Source: JAJKIP01 sp040509055 (GTDB taxonomy: Bacteria; Bacteroidota; Bacteroidia; Chitinophagales; Chitinophagaceae). Taken from it: 6,665 bases of DNA. The stretch spans positions 1 through 6,665 of the forward strand of contig JBEVLT010000344.1 of the NCBI GenBank assembly GCA_040509055.1, written 5' to 3'. The notes under the pieces are model-generated. The model made no database searches. It saw only the letters and a list, made by a program, of their open reading frames with translations, and was not told the DNA's origin. The first letter of the stretch is position 1, and each line of letters starts with the position of its first letter. This document shows positions 1 through 6,665 of this stretch, one piece after another. The translations under genes were made by a program, and so were the position numbers.

Positions 1-1712
1 AGGAGCTGCAGTTTGCCGAGCTAAAGAATAAGGTGACGACAAAGACGAGGACGGAACTGGACAAGCAGCAGCGGGAGTATTTTCTGCAGCAGCAATTGAA
101 AAGCATCAAAGAAGAGCTGGGCGGCGAAAGTAATGTGCAGGAGATAAAGGAGATGCAGAAAAAAGCAGAGACCAAGCAATGGCCGGCCGCTGCAAAAGAA
201 TTGTTTAAAAAGGGGGTCGAGAAGCTGGAACGGATGCACCCGACAACGCCGGATTATTCCGTTGTCTACAATCACCTGGACCTGATGCTCGATCTGCCCT
301 GGGATGAATATACGATAGACCTGTATGACCTGAAAAAAGCGAAAAAGACGCTGGACACCGACCATTTCGGTATGCAGAAGATCAAAGAGCGCATACTGGA
401 ATACCTGGCCGTGCTGAAGCTGAAAGGCGATATGAAAAGCCCGATCCTTTGCTTTGTAGGGCCTCCCGGTATTGGTAAAACATCCCTGGGACGCAGCATT
501 GCCAGTGCCATTGGCCGCAAATACGTACGGCTGAGCCTGGGCGGCCTGCATGATGAAAGCGAGATCAGGGGCCACCGGAAAACCTATATCGGCGCCATGC
601 CGGGAAGGATATTGCAGTCGCTGCGCAAAGTGAAGGTTTCCAACCCGGTGGTGATCCTGGACGAGATCGACAAAGTGGGCAATGATTTCCGCGGCGATCC
701 CAGCAGTGCTTTGCTGGAAGTGCTGGACCCTGAGCAGAACCACACGTTTTACGATAATTACCTGGAGATGGAGTACGACCTGAGCAAGGTACTGTTCATC
801 GCTACGGCCAATAACCTGCAGAATATCCAGCCCGCTCTGCGCGACAGGCTGGAAGTGATCGAGCTGAGCGGCTATGCCGTGGAAGAAAAAGCGGAGATCG
901 CCCGGCAGCACCTGGTACCGCGCCAGAAAGAGCTGCATGGTTTGAAATCAAGCAACTTTAAAATCAGCGATAAAGTACTTCAGCGGATCATCCAAGATTA
1001 TACCCGCGAAAGCGGCGTGCGCGAACTGGACCGGCAGCTGGCTGCCGTAATGCGCTACCAGGCCAAGGAGCTGGCAATGAAAGACAAGCTGAAGGCGATT
1101 CTGACCACCGGCGATATCGAAAAGATACTGGGTAAACCGAGGTACAGCAACGAGATCTATAAAACGGCGAATATGCCGGGCGTAGCCGTGGGGCTGGCCT
1201 GGACCTATGTGGGCGGCGATATTCTTTTTATCGAGACCAGCCTGAGCGATGGCAAAGGCGAGCTGAAGCTGACCGGCAATCTCGGTAACGTGATGAAGGA
1301 GAGTGTGAGCACGGCGCTGACCTATCTCCAGTCGAATGCGCAGCGTTACAATATCGACTCCAAAGTGTTTGGAAAAAAGAATATCCATGTGCACGTACCG
1401 GAAGGCGCTGTGCCCAAGGACGGGCCGAGTGCCGGCATCACCATGATGACGGCGATTGCCTCGGCGCTGACCGGCCGCAAAGTGAAGCCTTTCCTGGCCA
1501 TGACCGGCGAAAGCACCCTGCGCGGGCAGGTATTGCCGGTAGGAGGCATCAAGGAAAAAGTGCTGGCAGCCAGAAGGGCCGGGCTGAAAGAGATCATCCT
1601 GTGCTGGCAAAACGAAAAGGATGTGGCGGAGATCGATTCTGATTTCATCAAGGGGATCACGTTCCATTATGTAAAAACGATGAACCAGGTGCTGGAGCTT
1701 GCACTCGTATAG
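1..1712 (+). CDS. lon: Lon (LonA-type) ATP-dependent serine protease, 5'-truncated by the window edge
   Basis: This is the C-terminal ~569 residues of Lon, the cytoplasmic AAA+ protease that unfolds and degrades damaged and regulatory proteins as a hexamer. The frame is open to the left edge, and the codons before the GTG at 33 already read as Lon (ELQFAELKNK), so that GTG is internal and roughly 230-250 residues lie outside. Domains in order: the long helix after the N-domain (DKQQREYFLQQQLKSI, about 57-104); the AAA+ module with Walker A GPPGIGKT at 459-482 and Walker B VVILDEIDK at 648-674; and the LonA protease domain from about 1160. The catalytic dyad is intact: Ser in PKDGPSAG at 1428-1430 and Lys in GGIKEK at 1551-1553. 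The chain ends shortly after the protease domain with a TAG stop, as in the family, and no frameshift is visible. The promoter lies outside, so regulation cannot be judged. porQ follows 47 bases downstream on the same strand. Identification is very secure. Confidence 0.97.
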   Translation, partial: ELQFAELKNKVTTKTRTELDKQQREYFLQQQLKSIKEELGGESNVQEIKEMQKKAETKQWPAAAKELFKKGVEKLERMHPTTPDYSVVYNHLDLMLDLPWDEYTIDLYDLKKAKKTLDTDHFGMQKIKERILEYLAVLKLKGDMKSPILCFVGPPGIGKTSLGRSIASAIGRKYVRLSLGGLHDESEIRGHRKTYIGAMPGRILQSLRKVKVSNPVVILDEIDKVGNDFRGDPSSALLEVLDPEQNHTFYDNYLEMEYDLSKVLFIATANNLQNIQPALRDRLEVIELSGYAVEEKAEIARQHLVPRQKELHGLKSSNFKISDKVLQRIIQDYTRESGVRELDRQLAAVMRYQAKELAMKDKLKAILTTGDIEKILGKPRYSNEIYKTANMPGVAVGLAWTYVGGDILFIETSLSDGKGELKLTGNLGNVMKESVSTALTYLQSNAQRYNIDSKVFGKKNIHVHVPEGAVPKDGPSAGITMMTAIASALTGRKVKPFLAMTGESTLRGQVLPVGGIKEKVLAARRAGLKEIILCWQNEKDVAEIDSDFIKGITFHYVKTMNQVLELALV

Positions 1713-1759
1713 GAGTTCGCTGAAAGATACGAGAAAGGCAATCCTTATCTTCGTGACCG

Positions 1760-2821
1760 GTGCGGTTACGCTGTTTCATATTGTTATTGCTGGTTGGCTC
1801 CCGGCTGCAGGCGCAAACCCTGGGAGGCAATGCCGTGTTCTCCTTTCTGCGCCTGCCCAGTACACCGCAGCTTTCTGCACTGGGCGGTATCAATGTGTCG
1901 CATCCTTCCGCCGACATAGGACTGGCCTTCAACAACCCGGCGCTCCTGAAGCCCTCCATGCATACACAGCTGAATGCGGTTTTCAACGGGTTTTACGACG
2001 GTATTACGGCTTACCATCTTTCATTCGGTTATCATTCCCCTGTGCTGAATACCAATTTTGCATGGGGGCTCACCTACCTGAACTACGGCAATGTACAGCA
2101 GACCGATGCTTCCGGCAACCTGCTCGGCCAGCTCAGGCCTTCCGACTGGGTCATGCAGGTTTCTGCTTCGCGCAGCTATTTGGAAAAATGGAATTACGGC
2201 GCTTCGCTGAAGTTCATCAATTCCAACTACGGCCAGTACCGTTCCAACGGGATCGCCGTGGATGCAGGAGTGTTATACCAGGATACGGCCAGCCTCTTTT
2301 CAGCTTCGTTGCTGGCAAAGAATATGGGCACACAGCTGAAAAAATACGATGGCACCGACCCCGACGACCTGCCGTTTGACCTGCAGCTCGGTATGAGCAA
2401 GCGGCTGGCCAACTCGCCTTTTGGTTTTTCGGTTACAGCCCATCATTTGCACCAGTTCGATATCCGTTACAACGATGCAGGGTTCAACGATGCGAACGGG
2501 TTTGCCGGCAGCAGCGATAAAAAGATCACGTTCGACAAACTATTCCGCCACATTGTGCTGGCTGCGAATATTTACCTGGGCGATAAGGTAGAGGTCATTG
2601 CCGGCTACAATTACCTGAAACGGCAGGAACTGAATATCGGCGGCAGCGGCAATGGCCTGACCGGTTTTTCGATGGGCGTCTCGCTGGTGCTGAACAAGCT
2701 GCAGGTGCGGTATGCACGCTCGCATTACCAGAACAATACGGCCTACAACCAGTTTGGCCTGAACATGACCCTGAACCGTTATTTTGGGTTGGGCCGGTTT
2801 GGGGAAAAGGTCGGGTGGTAA
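1760..2821 (+). CDS. porQ: PorQ, type IX secretion system outer-membrane protein
   Basis: This is a predicted 353-residue outer-membrane beta-barrel of the PorV/PorQ family. In Porphyromonas gingivalis PorQ belongs to the PorU-PorV-PorQ-PorZ attachment complex, which removes the sorting signal of T9SS cargo and attaches cargo to the cell surface. Residues 1-18 form a short signal peptide (MRLRC, a hydrophobic FILLLLVG core, then LQA before Q19). The mature start carries family hallmarks: FLRLP at 29-33, ALGG at 40-43 and NNPALL at 58-63. The rest alternates aromatic and polar residues like barrel strands, and length fits the family (about 330-350). The start is GTG: an in-frame TGA at 1754-1756 sits just upstream, and the next candidate (TTG at 1781) would destroy the signal peptide. 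No Shine-Dalgarno is evident. The 47-base gap after lon allows cotranscription. Older annotations may call this family 'penicillin-binding protein', which the sequence does not support. The family call is strong; PorQ rather than another PorV-like paralogue is likely. Confidence 0.88.
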   Translation: MRLRCFILLLLVGSRLQAQTLGGNAVFSFLRLPSTPQLSALGGINVSHPSADIGLAFNNPALLKPSMHTQLNAVFNGFYDGITAYHLSFGYHSPVLNTNFAWGLTYLNYGNVQQTDASGNLLGQLRPSDWVMQVSASRSYLEKWNYGASLKFINSNYGQYRSNGIAVDAGVLYQDTASLFSASLLAKNMGTQLKKYDGTDPDDLPFDLQLGMSKRLANSPFGFSVTAHHLHQFDIRYNDAGFNDANGFAGSSDKKITFDKLFRHIVLAANIYLGDKVEVIAGYNYLKRQELNIGGSGNGLTGFSMGVSLVLNKLQVRYARSHYQNNTAYNQFGLNMTLNRYFGLGRFGEKVGW

Positions 2822-2847
2822 ACTTTTTTCGTCTTTTTCCTTCCCTA

Positions 2848-3957
2848 TTATAAGTAGCTCAGGTTCGTTTTGGGTGTCAGCGCCAGCAGCGTTTCATACA
2901 TCAGCGTGATCGTGCTCTCAATGTCGTCGCGGTGCAGCATTTCCACCGTGGTATGCATGTACCGGAGCGGGATGGAGATCAATACGGAAGGGCATCCGTC
3001 GTTGGAATAAGCGAAGGAATCGGTATCCGTGCCTGTGCTGCGGCTCAACGCCCGCCATTGTACCGGTATCTTTTTGTCTTTGGCTACCTGCTCTACGATG
3101 CCCAGCAGCTTGTTGTGCACGGCCGGTGCATAGGACAGGGAAGGCCCCTTGCCGCAAACCACATCACCTTCCACATTTTTATTGATCATCGGCGTGGTGG
3201 TATCGTGCGTTACATCCGTCACGATCGCGATATTGGGTTTGATGCGGCGGGCGATCATTTCGGCCCCGCGCAGCCCGATCTCTTCCTGTACGGCGTTTAC
3301 CACGTACAGCCCAAAGGGCAGTTTCTTTTTGTTTTCTTTGAGCAGCCGGGCCACCTCCGCGATCATGAAGCCGCCAATGCGGTTGTCAAAAGCCCTGCCT
3401 ACGTAATTGCCATTGGCCAGCTCATCAAAACCATCCTGGTAGGTGACTACGGCACCGATATGGATACCCAGCGCTTCCACTTCCTTGCGGTTGCGGGCCC
3501 CGCAGTCCAGCCAGAGATTATCTGTTTTTGGTTGTGGCTCTTTCTGATCCGGGCTGCCGTGGCGGGTATGGATGGCCGGCCAGCCGAACACAGCCTTTAC
3601 CGGTCCTTTTTTACCATGGATCAGTACGCGGGAGGCCGGTGCGGTCTGGTGATCCACCCCCCCGTTTCTTTTCAGGTAGATCAATCCTTCCGGGTTCACG
3701 TAATTCACAAACCAGCTGATCTCATCGGCATGCGCTTCGATCACTACTTTGAAGGCATGATCCGGGTTGATCACTCCCACGGCGGTGCCATACGGATCTA
3801 CATAATGTGTATCCACATACGGCTTCAGGTATTCCAGCCAGAGCTTCTGCCCCCAGGTTTCAAAACCAACGGGAGAAGCGTTGTTGATATAATTGCGCAG
3901 AAAATGGAAAGACTTATCTGTGACGATACCTTTTTTCAGAGCCGGAGATTTAGCCAT
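2848..3957 (-). CDS. M42-family metallopeptidase (glutamyl aminopeptidase / FrvX / 'cellulase M' type)
   Basis: This is a complete 369-residue cytoplasmic peptidase with no signal peptide. M42 enzymes are di-metal aminopeptidases that form large tetrahedral complexes and trim short peptides; some members were misnamed endoglucanases. The whole active site is visible: ligand H76 in EAHADE with D78 beside it, bridging D191 in GRAFDNRIGG, catalytic base E225 and ligand E226 in QEEIGLRG, ligand D248 in TDVTHD, and ligand H335 in RYMHT. The segment between about 80 and 180, including NGGVDHQ, corresponds to the beta-barrel dimerisation insert. Length is normal. ATG at 3957 is preceded on its strand by an A-rich, SD-less leader (CCAACAAA). 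The gene is convergent with porQ (26 bases) and lies 71 bases downstream of the large surface-protein gene on the same strand, so cotranscription is possible, although a promoter-like element sits in the spacer. Substrate preference (Glu/Asp, Leu or Lys) cannot be read from the sequence. Confidence 0.94.
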   Translation of the reverse strand: MAKSPALKKGIVTDKSFHFLRNYINNASPVGFETWGQKLWLEYLKPYVDTHYVDPYGTAVGVINPDHAFKVVIEAHADEISWFVNYVNPEGLIYLKRNGGVDHQTAPASRVLIHGKKGPVKAVFGWPAIHTRHGSPDQKEPQPKTDNLWLDCGARNRKEVEALGIHIGAVVTYQDGFDELANGNYVGRAFDNRIGGFMIAEVARLLKENKKKLPFGLYVVNAVQEEIGLRGAEMIARRIKPNIAIVTDVTHDTTTPMINKNVEGDVVCGKGPSLSYAPAVHNKLLGIVEQVAKDKKIPVQWRALSRSTGTDTDSFAYSNDGCPSVLISIPLRYMHTTVEMLHRDDIESTITLMYETLLALTPKTNLSYL

Positions 3958-3982
3958 TTTGTTGGGGTTTGTATTCAGCTGG

Positions 3983-3990
3983 CAAAAATA
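3983..3990 (-). promoter_or_regulatory. Possible Bacteroidota -7 promoter element for the M42 peptidase gene
   Basis: Read on the minus strand, the element is TATTTTTG. It matches the Bacteroidota sigma-ABfr -7 consensus TAnnTTTG at every fixed position and lies 25 bases before the ATG at 3957. No convincing -33 TTG/TTTG is seen at the expected distance upstream, so it could be chance in an AT-rich spacer. The rest of the 71-base spacer (3958-4028) shows no strong hairpin that would terminate the upstream gene. Confidence 0.35.
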
Positions 3991-4028
3991 GCTAAATGCG
4001 GCTTATCTGTACCCGGCCGTGTAAAATG

Positions 4029-6632
4029 CTACCGGATCAGCACGAATGTGCCTTTCCGGAAATAGGGCGTGCCATTGAAATCGATGGCTTTTACCACCCA
4101 CACGAATGTATTGGAGGGCTGCGGCTGCCCGCCGATCTTTCCGTCCCAGCCATGCCCGTTGGCGGTAGTGGTGAATACAAGCTGGCCCCAGCGGTTATAA
4201 ATGCTGAAATAATCGATCTGTTTGATCCCTACGGCTACCGGGATCAGCCTGTCGTTTCTGCCATCGTTGTTAGGTGTAAAAGCCGTAGGTACAAATACTT
4301 CGGGCAGCGTGGAAAAAACTTTGATGGTGATAAAGGCGGAATCGTAACATCCTGCCTGGTTGTATACCCTGACATTGTAACGGAGGCCGGCGCCGGCCGG
4401 TTCGTTAAACAACGCCACGGGGTCGGCAATTGCTGCATCGGAAAGATCCGTTGGAGGGAACCAGCGGTAACGTTCGCCGCCTGAGGCGTGCAGCTGCAGT
4501 GGCTGATTGATGACCACGGCTGTGTCCCTGCCTGCAAACGGGATGATCTTTGGCAGCACCGTTACCATCACGGTGTCCCTTCCCGGTTTGGGGCATCCCC
4601 TGGTATCAAAGGTGGTGAATATGTAACTGGCGGTCGTGGCCGGATAAGCAAGCGGATGGGTGGTGGCTGCACCGAGCAGCGTGACGGCCGGCGACCATTG
4701 CCAGGAGCTGCCGTTGGTGGTACCGTGCAGCAGTGCCGGCGTATTGTAGCAGATCGTCGTATCGGCGCCGGCATTAGCCAAAGGATAAGGCACGCAGGTC
4801 ACCAGGATGGTTCCCCCGGTCGAACAGCCGCCTACCGTAGCCGTTACCTGGTAGGGCGTAGAAGCGGGTGACACGACGAGTGGATTTTGCGCTGCGGGAT
4901 CCATGATTTGACCGGCCGGGGTCCAGGCATATTGCAGGCCATCCGAAACGACCCGCAGGCGAACGGTATCGCCGCTGCAGATAATGGTATCGGCCATGAC
5001 CGCAAGGCTGACATGGCTGATCACCCGTACGTTCACGGAATCCCGGTTTTTGCAGCCTTCTGTATCCAGGTCGGCATAATACATGGTGGTGGTGACCGGC
5101 GATACTGTTGGCGTGGCCGTATTGGCGTTGCTGATATTCACCGGTGGCGACCAGCTGAAATCGCCGGTGCCGGCGGCCTGTAATTGTACGGCATCGTTTA
5201 CGCAGATCAGCGTGTCCCGGAAGGCAAGTGTGATCGGCGGCTTATCGATGATGGTTATGCTGTTGAACACGGTATCGCGGCAGCCGTCCGTGGTGCTGAC
5301 GATGAGGCGGATGTTTTTAAGCCCCTGAACGGGATAGGTATAGCTGGGATGCCGATCGGTGGATACATCGTCCAGGGCGGTTGGCTCGCCGAAATCCCAT
5401 TTCCACGAGTTGACGGAGCCGGATAGGAGCGTGGTTCTGTCGGTAAAAAGAGTGGGCCGGGTGATGCAGATGCCCTCGCTTTCAAAACCGGGTACCAGCC
5501 CGGGATATACATATACCAGTGCAGTGGTGGTATCGGAGCAGTCCTGCCCCCGGTTCACGATCAGCCGGACGGTGTAGGTGCCATTAGCCGGGAATGTATA
5601 ATTGAGTTCAGGCCCCGTGGATGTAAAGAGCGGGGAAGAAGCTGCATTAAAAACTTCCCAGTCATGCGAGATGATCAGGGGGCTGGTGGATTTGTTGCGC
5701 AGGGTGATGGAGCGCGTATCCCTGCACAGCATATAATCAGGGTCCAGCACCGCGGCAGCCACGCTGCAGTCCGCGATGTTGATCTGCAGGTCTTTTCGCT
5801 GGGTGGCAATCACTACACCGTTGCGGATCTCTTCTGCACAAACGGTCACCACATAAATGCCGCCGGGTGGTGCAATGCCGGTAATCAGGCCTGTTTCGGG
5901 ATCAATGGAAACCTGGCTTCCGAGGGGTGTCGATTGGGAATAGTCAGGACCGAAATAGGGTACCGAAGGGTAGGGCGGCACACCGGGTGGCGAACCGTTG
6001 ATCCCGCCGTTCGTACTGACATAGGCGGTACAGAACGAGTAACGGATATCGTCGTTGTCGGCATCATCGGCGGCAAAGCTGTAGGAAAAATAATTGCCGG
6101 CGCAGACGACCACCAGGTCGGAGCCGGTAAACATGGCACTGTGGTTGGCCGGTGCATCAGGAAGCGGCGCCGTACCGGGTATCTCGCAGGTGTAGGTGGC
6201 GCCTACCTGGACGGGATCCAGGTTGTTGATACCGCGTATCCGGTAGTTCACCTGGCTGGCCAGCGTATAGCCGGATAAAGAGGCTGGCAGCGATACGCTG
6301 AAGTTGTAATAAGCCACTTCGTAGCATACGGCAGGCGGGTTGGAAATACAGGGATCGAAGCTGGTCAGCTGGATGAGCTCCTGGCTGCTGAGCCCCACAC
6401 TTATATCGCGGATGCGTGTGCCGTTTCCCTTATCAAATACAGAAATAATGGCCGGATCGGGAAACTGCCTGCCGGAATTGCAGCGCATGAAAAGCTTGAG
6501 CGTGACACTGTAAGTATACTGGCCCCCGGAAACACCGGTGAACATATAGAACATCTCACCGCCGGTAATATGGTCGGCTTTGGCGGCAAATGCCGATAAG
6601 ATCAGAGCCAGTATCAAAACCGTTTGCTTCAT
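4029..6632 (-). CDS. Large secreted multidomain surface protein with PKD/Ig-like repeats and C-terminal CHU_C (T9SS type B) sorting domain
   Basis: This 867-residue predicted T9SS cargo has no recognisable catalytic domain. Residues 1-19 are a Sec signal peptide (MKQTVLILALILSAFAAKA) before DHITGGEMFY. Residues 20-288 form a Cys-rich N-terminal region (eight Cys) ending in cadherin-like text (DADNDDIRYSF, then IDPETGLITG). PKD-like domains follow at about 290-377 (SHDWEVFN) and 378-463 (WKWDFGEP), then four Ig-like repeats at about 464-773. The CHU_C / gliding-motility-associated domain occupies about 776-867, with AFTPNNDGRNDRL, IYNRWGQLVF, GWDG and the terminal GTFVLIR. That domain is the type B signal for T9SS export and surface anchoring or release. 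The ATG at 6632 is fixed by an in-frame TGA at 6645-6647 with no other start between. Only 33 bases of leader are visible, so its promoter is outside or incomplete. The likely role is adhesion or another extracellular structural function; gliding itself is not implied. The sorting class is confident, the biological role unknown. Confidence 0.93.
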   Translation of the reverse strand: MKQTVLILALILSAFAAKADHITGGEMFYMFTGVSGGQYTYSVTLKLFMRCNSGRQFPDPAIISVFDKGNGTRIRDISVGLSSQELIQLTSFDPCISNPPAVCYEVAYYNFSVSLPASLSGYTLASQVNYRIRGINNLDPVQVGATYTCEIPGTAPLPDAPANHSAMFTGSDLVVVCAGNYFSYSFAADDADNDDIRYSFCTAYVSTNGGINGSPPGVPPYPSVPYFGPDYSQSTPLGSQVSIDPETGLITGIAPPGGIYVVTVCAEEIRNGVVIATQRKDLQINIADCSVAAAVLDPDYMLCRDTRSITLRNKSTSPLIISHDWEVFNAASSPLFTSTGPELNYTFPANGTYTVRLIVNRGQDCSDTTTALVYVYPGLVPGFESEGICITRPTLFTDRTTLLSGSVNSWKWDFGEPTALDDVSTDRHPSYTYPVQGLKNIRLIVSTTDGCRDTVFNSITIIDKPPITLAFRDTLICVNDAVQLQAAGTGDFSWSPPVNISNANTATPTVSPVTTTMYYADLDTEGCKNRDSVNVRVISHVSLAVMADTIICSGDTVRLRVVSDGLQYAWTPAGQIMDPAAQNPLVVSPASTPYQVTATVGGCSTGGTILVTCVPYPLANAGADTTICYNTPALLHGTTNGSSWQWSPAVTLLGAATTHPLAYPATTASYIFTTFDTRGCPKPGRDTVMVTVLPKIIPFAGRDTAVVINQPLQLHASGGERYRWFPPTDLSDAAIADPVALFNEPAGAGLRYNVRVYNQAGCYDSAFITIKVFSTLPEVFVPTAFTPNNDGRNDRLIPVAVGIKQIDYFSIYNRWGQLVFTTTANGHGWDGKIGGQPQPSNTFVWVVKAIDFNGTPYFRKGTFVLIR
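4032..4307 (-). other. CHU_C / gliding-motility-associated C-terminal sorting domain (T9SS type B signal)
   Basis: This stretch encodes residues 776-867 of the surface protein. It starts near LPEVFVPTAFTPNNDG and runs to the very C terminus (FVLIR). Motifs typical of TIGR04131/PF13585 are all seen in order: F-x-P-N-x-D-G-x-N-D, then I-x-N-R-W-G-x-x-V-F, then W-D-G-x-x-x-G-x-x-x-P-S-x-T-F, then K-G-T-x-x-L-I-R. From family knowledge, type B domains direct export by the T9SS and, unlike type A domains, are longer and tied to different outer-membrane partners. Confidence 0.9.
4314..5243 (-). repeat. Four degenerate tandem Ig-like protein repeats (about 75-80 residues each) within the surface-protein gene
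   Basis: The units are about residues 464-538 (5019-5243), 539-615 (4788-5018), 616-695 (4548-4787) and 696-773 (4314-4547). Each follows one pattern: a D-T start, an I-C or equivalent, L-x-A/G, a central W-S/T/F-P (FSWSPP, YAWTP, WQWSP, YRWFPP), a P/V-rich turn, a Tyr-rich strand, a G-C, and a closing V-x-V/I strand. They are similar in pattern but strongly diverged in DNA, so this is an old duplication rather than a recent DNA repeat. Such modules usually act as a stalk between an N-terminal functional region and the sorting domain. Confidence 0.8.
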
Positions 6633-6665
6633 TACCGCAGATAGTCATTTGGACAGAGAGGAGTA

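Noticed and set aside
33..35. GTG as the real start of lon
   Set aside because: The frame is open to position 1 and the preceding codons still match Lon, so the gene is cut by the window edge.
21..938. 305-residue open frame on the minus strand across lon
   Set aside because: It lies wholly antisense to a strongly conserved Lon AAA+ region and has no recognisable domain; it is an antisense shadow of codon bias.
1746..1753. TATCTTCG as a -7 promoter element for porQ
   Set aside because: It misses one fixed position of TAnnTTTG, lies only 6 bases before the GTG, and has no -33 partner.
1699..2379. 226-residue plus-strand open frame overlapping the lon end and porQ
   Set aside because: It is in a different frame from porQ, lacks family features, and porQ explains the same bases.
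2774..2849. Terminator between convergent porQ and the M42 gene
   Set aside because: There are T runs after the porQ stop, but the only nearby stem found (AACCG/CGGTT, 5 pairs, 16-base loop) is weak and more than 20 bases away from them.
3958..4028. Terminator hairpin after the surface-protein gene
   Set aside because: Only a 4-pair CGGC/GCCG stem with a 13-base loop was found, and no U-run follows it in the right place.
2932..4065. 377-residue open frame on the plus strand across the M42 gene
   Set aside because: It is antisense to a peptidase with a complete active site and shows no family motif.
4385..4398. Perfect 14-base GC palindrome (GGCCGGCGCCGGCC)
   Set aside because: It sits inside coding sequence for Pro-Ala-Gly-Ala-Gly and is explained by GC-rich codons; no partner site or flanking signal was seen.
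5664..6278. 204-residue Gly/Val-rich plus-strand open frame
   Set aside because: It is antisense to the surface-protein N-terminal region; its composition is what a reverse-complemented Thr/Pro-rich gene gives.
1..6665. Undescribed defence system, mobile element or biosynthetic cluster
   Set aside because: All four genes fall in known families, spacers are short, and there is no transposase, integrase, terminal repeat, spacer array or RNA gene.

Overview
The window looks like chromosomal DNA from a member of the phylum Bacteroidota, probably a Chitinophagaceae-like or Cytophaga-like lineage. Three things point there. One gene encodes PorQ, a component of the type IX secretion system (T9SS), which is confined to this phylum. 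Another encodes a surface protein ending in a gliding-motility-associated (CHU_C, type B) T9SS sorting domain. The visible gene starts lack a clear Shine-Dalgarno sequence and tend to be A-rich upstream, as is usual in the phylum. The species cannot be named from this sequence.

Layout, left to right. Positions 1-1712 (+) hold the 3' two-thirds or so of lon, cut by the left edge: the end of the N-domain helix, the AAA+ ATPase and the complete Ser/Lys protease domain. After 47 bases comes porQ (1760-2821, +), with a GTG start and a signal peptide. Only 26 bases separate porQ from a convergent M42-family metallo-aminopeptidase (2848-3957, -) in which every expected metal ligand is present. Upstream of that gene on the minus strand, across a 71-base spacer, lies a large secreted multidomain protein (4029-6632, -). 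It has a signal peptide, a Cys-rich N-terminal region, two PKD-like domains, four degenerate tandem Ig-like repeats and a C-terminal CHU_C sorting domain. The last 33 bases hold only its 5' leader. Coding density is very high; there is no RNA gene, mobile element or CRISPR array, and no gene-free stretch over 300 bases.

The genes link loosely around the cell envelope. PorQ belongs to the outer-membrane attachment machinery that processes T9SS cargo, and the 867-residue protein is a predicted cargo. Lon and the M42 peptidase are cytoplasmic protein-turnover enzymes. Nothing here looks like an undescribed defence, mobile or biosynthetic system. The most interesting material is the internal design of the surface protein: a regular one-cysteine-pair-per-domain register with one apparent rearrangement, and candidate O-glycosylation sequons confined to the stalk domains.
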